Assembly (NCBI RefSeq): GCF_003171515.1
Contig: NC_089391.1
Span: 4,960,001-5,024,000, forward strand
Direction: 5' to 3'
Length of the DNA stretch: 64,000 nt
From: Pyrenophora tritici-repentis
Lineage: Eukaryota > Ascomycota > Dothideomycetes > Pleosporales > Pleosporaceae
Shown: positions 54,184 through 64,000 of the stretch, piece by piece
How positions within the stretch are numbered: the first letter of the stretch is position 1
Layout of the letters: the number at the start of each line of letters is the position of its first letter
Program-made: the position numbers and the translations under genes
Notes under the pieces: model-generated
The model's database searches: none
Seen by the model: only the letters and a program-made list of their open reading frames with translations
What the model was told of the DNA's origin: nothing

Positions 54184-54475
54184 TATTATGATTGAGTCTT
54201 GATACTAGGAAGATGTTAGGCATGAAGCTAGTAATAAAATGGAAATAATTTTAGTATACTAGACAATTCTGAATCAAACACTAAGAGAGATGTAGAAGGT
54301 GAATTAAAGGTTAAAGGAAAATGAAAACAGAAAAACTTACACGGGACTAAGATCTTGAGAAAATGATTAAGTGGCTAATTTGTGGGTAAGGGTATAAACC
54401 AAAAATGATTCCAAGAGGCTAAGATTTCTTCGAATAACTTTGGCAAACGCAAATCTATAACTTGAGATAGAACCG
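54184..54475. other. Upstream region of the UstYa-type gene
   Basis: AT-rich non-coding DNA containing the 5' region of the minus-strand gene. No TATA box or operator can be assigned with confidence. Confidence 0.4.
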
Positions 54476-54566
54476 TAGCGGATCGAATTAGGGCCGCAGC
54501 GGATCGAATTAGGGCCGCAGCGGATCGAATTAGGGCCGCAGCGGATCGAATTAGGGCCGCAGCGGA
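54476..54566. repeat. 21-bp tandem repeat
   Basis: Four to five copies of AGCGGATCGAATTAGGGCCGC (period 21). Being a multiple of three, it leaves an open frame on the minus strand (CGPNSIR repeated), but there are no other signs of a gene. It lies about 300 bp upstream of the UstYa-type gene. Confidence 0.85.
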
Positions 54567-54949
54567 GTCTTGGCAATATGTCACAGCGATGGCCGATAGG
54601 AATGCGCCAAGACCCGATGGGCGCTGATTGACTGCACAAACCCTGCGAAATCTATCTGATGATACCTAACGTTATTGATATTGGTTCTCTAGGAACATAG
54701 GTGCTACGAAGGTGTCAGATAGCAGGGTTACTCGACGTTGGCAGCAACCAATCAGCGTAGAGAGGGTCAGTGCACCCCTCAAGAGAGCCACAAGCGCGGA
54801 GACACGATAGACAATCACACCGAACACCAACTTTTAAGGAATTTGGGACCCTTATAAAATTATACGATTTTTACATCATTTTAACGGCACGGCGGCCTGT
54901 AACTACCTCAGCTAAATAACCGCTTTCTGCTCTCGCGGAGGTGGTTAGA

Positions 54950-56618
54950 ATGGCTAATGTAGAAACTCCAGAGAGGGCGCCACGGAGTGCCCAACCCCCC
55001 CATACACGATCAGAGGAGCCTGAGAGCCCTATTAATACTGACCTGCGCGGCAACAAGAGGAGGCAGCGAGCACATACTCGTGCTGAACCTTCTATCGGTA
55101 GCACTGCGCCCACCTCCTACAATCAAGCTGTCTCTGAAGCGGTCCGCCAGCGGATTCAGGCAGCCCAAAAAGCTACAAACCTCCACCACTCCATCATAAC
55201 GGATCTAGCGACAGCTGTCGACAGATGCCTTGGGAAGTACACCGACCCAGACGGAGCCCGTGTGGCTAAGGACCTTCAACAGAAGGTGCTAAGGGCTATT
55301 AACACCTCCCTAATCACGCCCCTAATCACGCCCCAAACTCAGGGAGCGACTCTGACACTACGCACCGCTCCTGGGCGGACGTAGCTAGGACCCTGAAAAA
55401 TCCAACCCCCCAGCAAGGGGGGCCGCTACGACGAAAGCGGCCACGGCTGCCCCAAAGCAGCTAGCTCAAACTCCTAGGCGACCTCTAAACACTGACAACC
55501 GTATCCTTATAGCGGTTGGAGCGGAGGCTCGGCTCCAACGGGCATCACCATTTGCGGCCCGCATGGCTATTGTAAAGGCGATTAAGGAAATTACCCCCTC
55601 CGACATACCTACGGCAAAACATATCAAGACTGGCTGGGCGATTACGCCCCGCAACGACAAAATCAAGGCCCTGCTTATGGGGCAGGAGAATCGCGAACTC
55701 ATGATCCGAGCGGTAGAGGGCGAGAGCGCAAGACTACCTGAACGATGGGTGAACTATGCAGTCCAGGGCGTAGAAAGCTCATACCGCACTATCACAGGGG
55801 AAAGTATACCCACCACAATAGACGATATAGTCAGCGAAGCTCTGTCCCAGACAGGGATCGAACCGGCGAGCTGCCGGCCCTCCAGACATGGACCCACGGA
55901 GGGAAGGACAACCTGGATTATATCTTTCACCAGACCCGTACGATCGTTTCGCCTATTTGGGACGGGCGACTACGCGCACGAGATAAAGAAGAACTCACCT
56001 GCAATGCTGCACGACCCAGGCTGCCTAGGGTACTGCAAAACCAGCCGCTGCACAAGGCCAGCCCGCTGCACGACATGCAGCAAAACAACGGCAACTCACC
56101 AGGGACCACACGGAGAACAATGCAAAGACACACCAAAGTGCGCCAACTGCCACGGCCCATTTCCAGCAACCCACGACAAGTGCCCAGCAGCCCCAACGAG
56201 GGTGAACGGCCGACTCATCCAACCCACAAAGGGGGAACTAAAAGTCATTAGGGAAGCGGGTGACCGTGCTTCTGAGGCAATGCAGCCAGCTAGAGGAAGA
56301 CAGACAGGTAGCACGGTCGAAACCTCCATTGAAATCACGGACGGCGACATAGCTAATACTACTGAGCCTGTGGGAACACCTACGGACGCAAGTAAAAGAA
56401 GCCGACAAGACGTAAACAACCTAAACACAGCCACTGTTAGAGAGCCCGCAACCACCCTAGGGACTAGGAGGTCTAAGAGAACAGCTGCAACTACGCAAGA
56501 CCTCAACCTAGCGCGAATGTCTGCTAGAAGCGTGCAGCCTAGCACCGCTGACCAAGACCCTAATACGTCATCGTCTGAGCACGCTGACACTGAAATGAGC
56601 CTCGGATCTAGTGCGTAA
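54950..56618 (+). pseudogene. LINE-3 ORF1, gag-like RNA-binding protein, frameshifted
   Basis: ATG at 54950 (MANVETPERAPRSAQ). The first frame ends at 55384. The continuation lies in the frame from about 55430 (PRRPLNTDNRILIAVGAEAR; WAITPRNDKIKALLMGQENR). An intermediate SWADVARTLKNP in a third frame shows that small indels lie in the C and G runs of 55370-55430. Near the C terminus are Cys/His knuckles (YCKTSRCTRPARCTTC; CKDTPKCANCHGPFPATHDK). LINE ORF1 proteins bind element RNA. It ends at TAA 56616-56618. Confidence 0.8.
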
Positions 56619-57465
56619 TGAGGGCACAACCCGCAAATTCACCCGGCGAAACCACGCCACACCGACACAGACAAATGCAGGTATGCTGGGTGAATGTGGC
56701 CAGAAGCTCGCCTTGCCACATTACAGCCTTAGAACGTGCATGGGAAGCAGACATAGACATAGTATGCATCCAAGAACCCTTTACTCTCACTGGAACCCGG
56801 ACCTCTACACACCCAGGATTCCATATGATATCGCCAGTGATAAGCTGGAACAACCCCACAACGTGGGGAACTGACCGACCACGGGTGCTCACCTATACCC
56901 GTAAGAGCCCAAATATAAGGGCTACTCTTATACACCCACGCATCAGCCGGGATGTGCTATGGATCGAGGCCAACGGCTACCGCATATTGAATGTTTATAG
57001 GCAGCCACAGAATGACTCGACATTTCAATACCTCACAGCTTTAACGCCACCCCGTAACTGCCTTATAGGGGGTGACTTAAACGCCCGCCATGAACTTTTT
57101 GAGCCCGGCTCCACGTCGGCCAATAGGGGGGCAGAGATCGCCCGCTGGGCCACTCAGAACGACATACCCTACATCGGCGAGGCAGGTAACCCAACACATC
57201 GGGCGGGACACGTGCTAGACGTATCCTTCTCAAATATACCCTTCGCTAGAACGACAGTCCGCGAAGATATGTATACAGGGTCAGACCATTTCACCCTAGT
57301 GACTGTCCTTCCAAGCCGAGGGAGAGCGGTGCTAGAACAGCATCACTACCGGGTCCACGAGAGAAACATAGATAGGTTTGCCGGGCTAGTTCAACTCTAC
57401 ACAGTAGGCGTACAGCCAATTAGCAATAGCGCCCCAGCGGACGTAATCGACGCAAGCATAGCTAG

Positions 57466-57627
57466 CACAGTCCGCAACAATCAATTAAGTGGGTCCTAGA
57501 AGGTTCAGATTGGATTGATTGATTACCGCTTTAAGCCTAGTAGTTACCTATAGGAGTTTAAGCCCTACCTAGATAGGTAAGTGGGTCTAGGAGAGTGACC
57601 GGATTGAATTGATTGTTGCGGAGTCTA
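57466..57627. mobile_element. MITE-b: 162-bp hAT-type MITE in LINE-3 ORF2
   Basis: Starts CACAGTCCGCAACAATCAAT and ends ATTGTTGCGGAGTCTA. Target duplication ATAGCTAG (57458-57465 and 57628-57635). Same orientation as 16484. Confidence 0.95.
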
Positions 57628-58058
57628 ATAGCTAGAATCACCCAAGCTATAGGAGATGCAATGCACGCGGCGGGAACACCAAATAGAGAAAAAGGCCACT
57701 CCGCCCCATGGTGGACAGAGGACTGTAGAGTGGCGTATAAGCGGCATATCCAGGAAAAGTCGGACTATGGCCAATCCCCCTCAGAAGCCACCCGTGCGTT
57801 CCTAGCTACGGTACGAAAAGCCAAGAGAACGTACTGGCAGCAGCGCATAGACGGCTGTAATAACGACAAAGATCTATACAAGCTAGTAGGCTGGCATAAA
57901 CTATCATTCGACCAACGGGACACCCCACTTGTAATCGAAGGTAGGACAATCACAGCACCACTCGAGAAAGCTGAGGCACTTAGAGAGGCAATCCTCGACC
58001 GTTTTTCGGCGGAGGACGACCTCCTAGAACCACCGCCTCTTGACAACGACCCGCAAAC

Positions 58059-58186
58059 CAGACTCCGCAACAATCAATCGGATCGGCATGATTGATTCCT
58101 ATCTAGGTTAAAGGCTGCCTAATGAAGTAATTCTTTAACCTATATAGGAATCAATCATGTCAATCGATTGATTGTTGCGGAGTCTG
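58059..58186. mobile_element. MITE-a: 128-bp hAT-type MITE in LINE-3 ORF2
   Basis: Ends CAGACTCCGCAACAATCAAT on both sides, target duplication CCGCAAAC (58051-58058 and 58187-58194). Its interior is inverted relative to the copy at 3606. Confidence 0.95.
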
Positions 58187-58223
58187 CCGCAAACCACGCC
58201 ACTACCATGGGACACATACATAT

Positions 58224-58435
58224 TGTGGTAGAGGGATAGCCTCAATAGTCAGAAGAGAGGCTGCCGACCCGCAATCGGTAGAGAGTAGAGAACAAGAAGG
58301 TATCCGAACAATAAACGGTAGTATTAAGAATGGTGTACGATAACTGTCGAGCTCCTCTACGCGGAGTCGTCCTAAAATACTCAACCCTAGCGCCGATTAC
58401 CTAACGCCGAACACGTGACAAGCTACTACACCACA
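58224..58435 (-). repeat. 3' LTR of gypsy-1
   Basis: Begins TGTGGTG and ends CTACCACA on the minus strand, so it has TG..CA ends with a short inverted repeat TGTGGT/ACCACA. The adjacent polypurine tract fixes the inner boundary. The outer boundary is fixed by the return of LINE-3 coding sequence at 58223. The second LTR is outside the window. Confidence 0.8.
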
Positions 58436-58763
58436 TTTTCCTCCCAGCCTCCAGCTTGGTCCCCTCAAGCTGCCGAATGCCTCTCAAAACTATCCGACCC
58501 GCTTTCGACGACTCCTCCGACTGTCTCGCGATGCCTGCCGCAACCTGCAACCATGCTGCCTTCCTGACAAACACTCGCGTTTGCTCCTCCACCTCCGAAG
58601 CGCTCTTAACCAGTCCAGGCCAGAGGTTCTTGTTGAAAGTCCCTCCGCAAGCCCACCGCTGCCTTCAACTGCTCTCTCACCTTACAACCACGGCAGCGAT
58701 CGCCTCTCTTCTTCCCCAATAGCTGCTCGGTGATGCTAACCTCCCCAGCCTCTTCTGTCTCCC

Positions 58764-61700
58764 TTACTCTGTATCGCTGTCCCCGCGCGCTATCCGGAGG
58801 CGCCGGCTTTGCCCTCCCCTTCTTGAACCTTCCACGATATTTCCTCGGTTTATCCCTCCGACTATCGTTCGCCTGTCTTGCTCTCCTTCGCGGTCCTCCC
58901 CAGCCTGAACATCTCTTGTCTGGTCAGCTCTTGGCGTCGCTTGCCTTTGTCTTGGCGCCGTAGGCCTTGCCATTGGCAATCTCTCGGTCTCGGGATACAA
59001 CCGCAAGCGCCCTCGCAGCAGGCTATCTTCTAGCTCCTCCGGCAGTTCTTCGAATTTCTTTAGGCGATCAGCCCGAGTTGTATTCGGAAAAGCAACCTCA
59101 TTTAGATCCTCTAGCCGGTAGTACCCTTTATCTGCCTGCGCCTCCCGAACTCTGTATGGACCTCTCCACCTGTCATCGAGCTTCCTATCCGAGCTCTTGT
59201 CGATGGACTTAATCGCGTCCCAAACTAAAACTAGGTCTCCTACTTGAAAGGGCTTCGGCACGTCCTTCTTAGCGTTGCGGCTCTCCACAGCTTCTCTCCG
59301 AAGTCTTCTCGTACGTTGGACTGCTTCTTCCAGGTTCTCTCTGCGGAATTGCAGCTGCGTAGCTCTCACCGCAAGAAGATCGGCATGGCTCCGAACTTCG
59401 CTCCACGGTAGGCTTTGCCACGTTGGCACTACAAGTTCAATCGGAAGGACCGGATTTTGACCAAGCACCAACTGCGCAGGTGAGAACCCGAGCGGTCTTC
59501 GTAGCGACACTCTCTCGGCCCACGTTATTGCTGACAAGTTGTCTATCCACAAGCCCGGCATCTTTGCCAGCCCATGGATAAAGCCTTGATGACCTCTTTC
59601 GATAAGCCCTTGCGCGCGCGAGTTATACGCGGAGGCTTGAACCCGGTGAATACCAAAGAGCGTAGCCAGCGACTGGACTACTGACTTGTTCTCGGTTCCG
59701 CCGTCTACCGAAATCCTTTCGGGCACACCCCAACGACAGCAGATCTCTTCAAAGATAAACTTCGCAACTGAATCGGAACTTGCTGTCGAGAGCGCACGAG
59801 TCTCTGGCCAGCCCGAAAGATACTCTCTTGCAACTAGCAGGTAGGTCCTGCCGCGTACCCTCGGCATGTGCGTAATGTCGACTGTCCACCAAGACCACAT
59901 TGCCCGAGAGTATGTCGAGTTAAGCTCTGCTTCTTTCCGAGTGCCTCTCATCGTCTGGCAGACCTTGCAAGGCCCGAGCTGCTTCGCTACCTGTCTGTAC
60001 ATGCCGTCCCACCAATACCGCTGACATACAGCTCCGAACGTCGTCTGGATCCCTTTATGGCCTAACCGCTCGTGGATTTCCTGGATTAACGCTGCCTGTA
60101 GGTCTTCTCCGTCTACCACTCGGCGGACTGGCATAGCCTTGGTAGCTTTCCTAAACAGGTGTCGGTCTCGCACGAAGAAGCGCGCCGCATTCTTTGTCCA
60201 CTTTCGCCGTTCTTGACCCCGAAGCCCATCTGGTCTCTTCAACGTCCGCAGGAACACCGCAATCTCCTCCGACTTCTCATCGTACTCCTCTGTGAGCAGC
60301 TTCCCAATCGTCTCTTCAGTAGCCATAACTAAATTTATCTCCTCATACCTGTTTAGCACCCGATCGATAAACGGCTCTAGGTCATCCTCGTCTTCCTTTG
60401 GCGGCGTCCACCCCTCAGGCTGCGGATACCTCGATAGAGCATCGGGGATAACATTCTTCTTTCCTGGCACGTGGACAATCTCGAATTCCCACTGAAGGAT
60501 AGTCGCAAGCCACCTATTCATCACAGAGCCTGGCAAATCTGGAGACGACCGATTGAGCTGCGCAATTAGCACCTTTGCGTCTGTTTCCACTCGGAAGGGG
60601 TGTCCATAAAGGTGGACCTGAAAGACCTTCAGCGCCCAAACAAGCGCTTTACACTCGAGCTTTGTGGAGTGGAGCTTCGACTCTGCTTCGGACCACAGCG
60701 TGCTTTCAAACCTTATTGTGTGGCGACGGCCATCCGGACCAACTTGCTCCAAGTGAGCCCCTGCCCCGCGAACTGAGGCGTCCACGCCGACAATCAAAAG
60801 ACCGCCCCGATAGTTAATCGCCACAAGCGCTGGCGGAGAGGTAATCGCTTCCTTCAGAATCTTCATCGCATGCCTCTGCTCGTCTCCCCAAATCCACCTA
60901 GCGTCCTTTCGAAGGAGCACGAAGAGCGGCTCTGCTTTCAGCGAGAAACAAAAGATCCATTGCCGATAGTAGACAACGATGCCAACAAACTGTCGGACCT
61001 CTTTTACGGTTCGGCACTCCGGCCACTCAAGGATCTTTCGGACCTTATCCTTCGCAGGATGGCGACCGTCCTTGTCAACTTCATACCCTACAATAGCCAT
61101 TCGGGGAACTCCCCACCACGACTTCTTTCCTGAGACTGTGGCCTCGGCCCGAGCGATGTCCGTAAGGACCTTATCCATCTGCAAAGCATGTTCGAGAACA
61201 AACCGACGCACACCATCGAAAGCTTCCTCTCCTCCGTAGTCGTCTCGAGGCCCTGCCACTACAATGTCATCTACAAAAGGCGCTGTCTCCGGAAGGTGAT
61301 CGTGGAGGATCTTCATCACCGCCCGAACAAAGACCGCCACAGAGTTTGTCGCGCCCATCGGGAGCGTGCACTGTCGGTATAGTCCGTTTGGCGTCTGAAA
61401 GGCTGTCATGTCCCTACTAGACGTGTGCAATGGTATCTGGTCATAACCCGAAAACAGATCAAACAGAGCGTAAGTCCTCCTGTTTGCGAACCTCTCCGAG
61501 AACTCATCAGCAGATGGCGGGATATAGGCGTCCCTTAAAGTCACGGCGTTGTATCGTACAGCATTGTTAATGAACCGAAAGTCCTCTGGTTTAACTGGTC
61601 GCTCAATCTTCGGAACAAGAAAGTACTTATTGCGGTACTGCCCGTCGCCATGCTCGAATGTCCCTCGTTCTGCCCGTACGTCCACCATCGCGTTCACAAT

Positions 61701-62090
61701 CGGCACAAGCTTCTTTGGTAACGGAAAGTTCTTCTCTTGCCACGCGGTGTGCGGAATAGTCCGAATCTTGTACGGAGGCTGTACATCTTCGTGGATTTGC
61801 GACATGTGCTGAAACTCCCACGCCAGCGCATCCTCTCGCTGGAACATAAGCTGTTGGATTAAGTGAACCTCATTCGGACGGAGATCTTCGCCAATATTCA
61901 TCTTTCGAAGACGCTCCGGGTTTAACCGATGCCCTCTCGGAAACGTTGCTGTACGGACATAGAAAAGGTGATCAAATGGGCCAATGTCCGGTCCTCTGAG
62001 TGCTATTCGAGCGGCTTGACGAGCTATTGCGCGCTCCTTCCAGTCCTTACGCCCGAGATCCATCGGTGCGTCTTCTCTCGGTATGTCCAC
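58764..62090 (-). CDS. Gypsy-1 pol: reverse transcriptase, RNase H, integrase
   Basis: 1108 residues open on the minus strand. RT: RTYALFDLFSGYDQIPLH, FQTPNGLYRQCTLPMGATNS and PFVDDIVVAGP (FVDD in place of YVDD). RNase H: LIVGVDASVRGAGAHLEQ, LHSTKLECKALVWALKVF, VETDAKVL. Integrase: the HHCC finger (HERLGHKGIQTTFG..CKVCQ), DDE core (WTVDITHMPRVRGRTYLLVA; ISVDGGTENKSVVQSLATLF; ERGHQGF) and a C-terminal RWRGPYRVREAQ. No chromodomain is evident. The ATG at 62090 may not be native, since the protease frame upstream should be joined to it. Confidence 0.92.
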   Translation of the reverse strand: MDIPREDAPMDLGRKDWKERAIARQAARIALRGPDIGPFDHLFYVRTATFPRGHRLNPERLRKMNIGEDLRPNEVHLIQQLMFQREDALAWEFQHMSQIHEDVQPPYKIRTIPHTAWQEKNFPLPKKLVPIVNAMVDVRAERGTFEHGDGQYRNKYFLVPKIERPVKPEDFRFINNAVRYNAVTLRDAYIPPSADEFSERFANRRTYALFDLFSGYDQIPLHTSSRDMTAFQTPNGLYRQCTLPMGATNSVAVFVRAVMKILHDHLPETAPFVDDIVVAGPRDDYGGEEAFDGVRRFVLEHALQMDKVLTDIARAEATVSGKKSWWGVPRMAIVGYEVDKDGRHPAKDKVRKILEWPECRTVKEVRQFVGIVVYYRQWIFCFSLKAEPLFVLLRKDARWIWGDEQRHAMKILKEAITSPPALVAINYRGGLLIVGVDASVRGAGAHLEQVGPDGRRHTIRFESTLWSEAESKLHSTKLECKALVWALKVFQVHLYGHPFRVETDAKVLIAQLNRSSPDLPGSVMNRWLATILQWEFEIVHVPGKKNVIPDALSRYPQPEGWTPPKEDEDDLEPFIDRVLNRYEEINLVMATEETIGKLLTEEYDEKSEEIAVFLRTLKRPDGLRGQERRKWTKNAARFFVRDRHLFRKATKAMPVRRVVDGEDLQAALIQEIHERLGHKGIQTTFGAVCQRYWWDGMYRQVAKQLGPCKVCQTMRGTRKEAELNSTYSRAMWSWWTVDITHMPRVRGRTYLLVAREYLSGWPETRALSTASSDSVAKFIFEEICCRWGVPERISVDGGTENKSVVQSLATLFGIHRVQASAYNSRAQGLIERGHQGFIHGLAKMPGLWIDNLSAITWAERVSLRRPLGFSPAQLVLGQNPVLPIELVVPTWQSLPWSEVRSHADLLAVRATQLQFRRENLEEAVQRTRRLRREAVESRNAKKDVPKPFQVGDLVLVWDAIKSIDKSSDRKLDDRWRGPYRVREAQADKGYYRLEDLNEVAFPNTTRADRLKKFEELPEELEDSLLRGRLRLYPETERLPMARPTAPRQRQATPRADQTRDVQAGEDREGEQDRRTIVGGINRGNIVEGSRRGGQSRRLRIARGDSDTE

Positions 62091-62373
62091 AGGCTTTACT
62101 TTATCGGCGACTCTCTTGTACAGGGTATTTACTTCCCCGATAACCTGTCACGCGACAGACGAAACTGCTGCCTTACTATCTCCTCGAAGGACCTCTGCTC
62201 CTCCGCTGACAACACCTGCCCCGACTTTCCCCCTTCCCGGCGGTCCAGCTCTTCCCCGAACAACCATCTGTACTCAGGCATGCGCGCAAACCAGCGCGCT
62301 ACCCGCATGTCACTCGGTATAAGTTCTGGGCAATACTCCTCCGCCGAGCACACTTCCCCAGTAAGCGCGCTCG

Positions 62374-63477
62374 CTATCCTTTTCCCTGATGCTCAATCGA
62401 CGCCGCGTTGGCTGTAGGCGCTGGGTCACACCCTATAAAAGAAACTTCACGCCGACCGTCCATCGACTTGATGTAGCAAAGTGTCCGACCAACAGTGTCG
62501 AACTGTATCTGGAGACGCGCCGTTGCGCACCATGGTGTCCCAAGAAGAATTGCTCTCCGTAAACGTCTCACAATCCGAAAGTGCGTTGGCACTATAATCC
62601 CTCCAACTGCAATTGGAACCGAATAAGCTGTGCCTACAAAGGGGTCCATCCCTCCATCGGCGGTTATCATGCCCTGCTGCAATTCGGGAGGCAGACCCGA
62701 CTGATCTAGCTCAGTAATGTAGACATTCAGCGCTCTCGCTGTCGAAAGCCGCATAACGTTCAGCTGCGAGCCCGTGTCAATAAGCGCTCGACCCATACCA
62801 CCGTGGAGAGACACCCAGCATGTCGGCAACTGTCCTTTCACCGAATACTGCTGCTGCTGTAACTCGCCCTTTAGTCGCGCTTCGGAGGGCATTCTCGATT
62901 GCGCTTCGACGTAGCCGTCTTCCTCGTCACTAATCTCGTAGTTTTGGAAATCGTGGAGCTCATTGGCTTCCCCGACTCCCACTCGGTCAATTTTTCGGCT
63001 GCGATCCATCTTCGGACACAGCTGCGTCAGAATACCTTTCGTAATAACCTCCGGTTGAGAGCTCTCAGTCTCCACCACACAAGTATCTCCAGAACCCCAG
63101 TCATATAATCGCTGGACTGCCTCTTCTATCGAACCATCTTCATCACTATCAGCTTTTTCGTCATCAGATTTATTATTATTAGCTTGTTGGATCTCCATTG
63201 TCTCTCCTGAGCGCGTTTCGTCAACCTGAAAGTGCACACGCGGCCTACGCGCTTCCTCGAGTGCTTTGGTCACTGCCGCAGCTACTTCGGGAGACGCTAA
63301 TAAATCGAGCTGCCGGATCCCGCGGACTTCCTGGTTTAACATTGCCTTTGCAAGTACCGTCGGTGCTGTGTTCTGGGCCATCGCCGCAAGGTCTTCGGTC
63401 GTCGGTATGGTCACAGGTGCGAAGGCTCGAGAGGCTTTCGGAACAGGCGCTGGTGCAGGTATAACATCGTAGTCCAC
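62374..63477 (-). CDS. Gypsy-1 protease-containing frame
   Basis: 367 residues: an acidic linker (NNNKSDDEKADSDEDGSIEE), then a retroviral-type aspartic protease with RALIDTGSQLNVMRLST (DTG active site) and the flap and ILLGTPWC region. It ends at 62374. The conserved reading continues in another frame (62353-62129: EEYCPELIPSDMRVARWF, LSAEEQRSFEEIVRQQ) and stops there before the pol frame. Two frame changes between protease and RT indicate small indels, or frameshifting at one of them. Confidence 0.8.
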   Translation of the reverse strand: MDYDVIPAPAPVPKASRAFAPVTIPTTEDLAAMAQNTAPTVLAKAMLNQEVRGIRQLDLLASPEVAAAVTKALEEARRPRVHFQVDETRSGETMEIQQANNNKSDDEKADSDEDGSIEEAVQRLYDWGSGDTCVVETESSQPEVITKGILTQLCPKMDRSRKIDRVGVGEANELHDFQNYEISDEEDGYVEAQSRMPSEARLKGELQQQQYSVKGQLPTCWVSLHGGMGRALIDTGSQLNVMRLSTARALNVYITELDQSGLPPELQQGMITADGGMDPFVGTAYSVPIAVGGIIVPTHFRIVRRLRRAILLGTPWCATARLQIQFDTVGRTLCYIKSMDGRREVSFIGCDPAPTANAASIEHQGKG

Positions 63478-64000
63478 TGTGGCGCTCCGACTGTCTCTCT
63501 CCGCGTCCCGTTGCTTATCGGAGTGTCAAGACGTTGTTGAACCTGAGTTTCAGGCACCTGGGAGTCGTCGATCTCTACTTGGGCTCTATGCCTTAGCACC
63601 TCTGGCTCCTCTTCGACGTCCATGTCTTCATAGCTGCTCGCGGTCCGACTGCTCTTCATCCGAGGCATGCCTGGCTTCTTACCAAGGCGAGCTTCACGCT
63701 CCCGCTGTTCTTTCGCCAGTCGACCAGCCTTCGTGCGCCCATCTATGGCGTTGACTTCCGAGTCGTCTTCGGGTGCAGTACTCTACAAGACACGGTTTCA
63801 AGGAACTGCGCAGCTGACCGAAGGGCCATCGTTTGCCTCGCCATCAGCTCCGCTTCCTCGCTTGACTCTACTGTGTAGCTCTCGCCGCTGTTACCAGTCT
63901 TTTCAACCTTAATAGGCCTTCCTGCTGCGTCGAACCAATTTGGGAGAACTTCTTGCATGGGCCGCTTTAGTTGGTCATCGGTCACCTTGAAACGCTCCTT
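63478..64000 (-). pseudogene. Gypsy-1 gag or gag-pol linker, partial and frame-broken
   Basis: The minus strand shows readings in two frames: KERFKVTDDQLKRPMQEVLP..MARQTMALRSAAQFLET from the window edge to about 63775, and MPRMKSSRTASSYEDMDVEE to about 63480. Both are hydrophilic and fit the region ahead of the protease. The remaining gag is beyond the window edge, so the extent of damage cannot be judged. Confidence 0.55.

Larger units (their letters stand above)
54840..58223 (+). mobile_element. LINE-3: 5' part of a second Tad1-type LINE with ORF1 and ORF2
   Basis: Contains a leader, an ORF1 with zinc knuckles, an overlapping ORF2 start and the endonuclease domain. It breaks off at 58223 where a gypsy LTR begins. 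Two MITEs (57466-57627 and 58059-58186) lie in ORF2. It differs from LINE-L/R/A/B, whose ORF1 is not in the window. The 5' limit near 54840 is estimated. Confidence 0.75.
56618..58223 (+). pseudogene. LINE-3 ORF2: APE-type endonuclease, split by two MITEs
   Basis: The ATG at 56618 overlaps the ORF1 stop as TAATG, suggesting reinitiation. Endonuclease motifs: NVARSSPCHITALERAWEAD, DIVCIQEPFTLTG, NCLIGGDLNARHELF, RAGHVLDVSFS and GSDHFTLVTVLP. MITE-b interrupts at 57466 after DASIAS. The frame resumes IARITQAIGDAMHAAGTPNR, APWWTEDCRVAYKRHIQEKS, then MITE-a at 58059 after DPQT. A last short piece (TTPLPWDTYI) ends at the gypsy LTR. No RT is in the window; the remainder should lie beyond the gypsy element. 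Confidence 0.85.
58224..64000 (-). mobile_element. Gypsy-1: Ty3/gypsy-type retrotransposon, 3' part, runs off the window
   Basis: 3' LTR at 58224-58435 (minus strand TGTGGTGTAG..CTCTACCACA, 212 bp) next to a polypurine tract GGCTGGGAGGAAAA (complement of 58436-58449). Upstream on the minus strand come pol, a protease frame and the end of gag. 58436-58763 is 3' untranslated. It inserted into LINE-3. The 5' LTR lies beyond 64000. Confidence 0.88.

Noticed and set aside
54476..54566. Telomere-like repeat
   Set aside because: TTAGGG occurs within a 21-bp unit but not as a TTAGGG array; this is not telomeric.
54367..54639. Minus-strand protein with CGPNSIR repeats
   Set aside because: The frame is open only because the repeat period is 21; there is no other evidence of a gene.

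Overview
This window looks like a transposon-rich accessory region of a filamentous ascomycete, probably a plant-associated Dothideomycete such as a Pleosporales species; the organism is an inference. The support is the element mix (hAT, pogo/Fot1, Tad1-type LINEs, Ty1/copia and Ty3/gypsy elements), introns of 49-62 nt with GTAAGT and GCTAAC-like signals, and a UstYa/DUF3328 gene. Base composition is balanced, many element ORFs are open and copies are near identical, so the insertions are young and repeat-induced point mutation is weak or absent.

Layout. 1-3905: a decayed hAT transposase gene hit by an intact hAT (hAT1, 262-3420) and a 128-bp MITE. 3906-6037: unassigned DNA and a deletion derivative of a fourth hAT. 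6038-12455: two near-identical Tad1-type LINE copies tail to tail. 12456-17460: an internally deleted copia element on the minus strand, split by a 1.4-kb non-autonomous LTR element and by a MITE. 17461-21895: LINE fragments split by hAT2. 21971-25616 (unit A): an inverted copy of 49256-52917 (unit B). 25617-33048: a pogo/Fot1 transposase gene split by a MITE and by copia-1, itself hit by a fold-back MITE. 33049-36180: hAT3. 36181-42201: a minus-strand coiled-coil gag-like gene split by copia-2. 42930-49255: a diverged LINE fragment, then a gypsy gag/protease region fused in frame to a third LINE copy. 53494-54183: a UstYa-family gene. 54950-58223: 5' part of another LINE with two MITEs. 58224-64000: a gypsy element running off the window.

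The most unusual content is in units A and B. Each carries a small-secreted-protein gene with a TATA box, a signal-peptide exon and then an array of exactly 84-bp repeats. What looks like a minisatellite reads as a run of 27-nt exons separated by 57-nt introns. Every repeat has a GT 5' splice site, and all but one 3' splice site ends in AG. Each exon encodes one nine-residue repeat, T-N-R-D-W-x-I/V-x-L/M, and the frame then enters a conserved hydrophobic C-terminal exon. Copy A (15 repeats) is open from start to stop; copy B (18 repeats) has a TGA in one exon and a lost 3' splice site in another. The UstYa-like gene lies about 0.8 kb downstream of copy B. Signal peptide, tandem repeats and a UstYa neighbour are the hallmarks of fungal dikaritin-type ribosomal peptides, so I read this as a candidate undescribed RiPP-like precursor family with one repeat per exon.

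A second notable find is a 557-bp SINE-like element in unit A: a tRNA-like head, a 14-bp target duplication (unit B holds the empty site) and a 3' end resembling the 3' end of the Tad1-type LINE in this window, which suggests a SINE-LINE mobilisation partnership.
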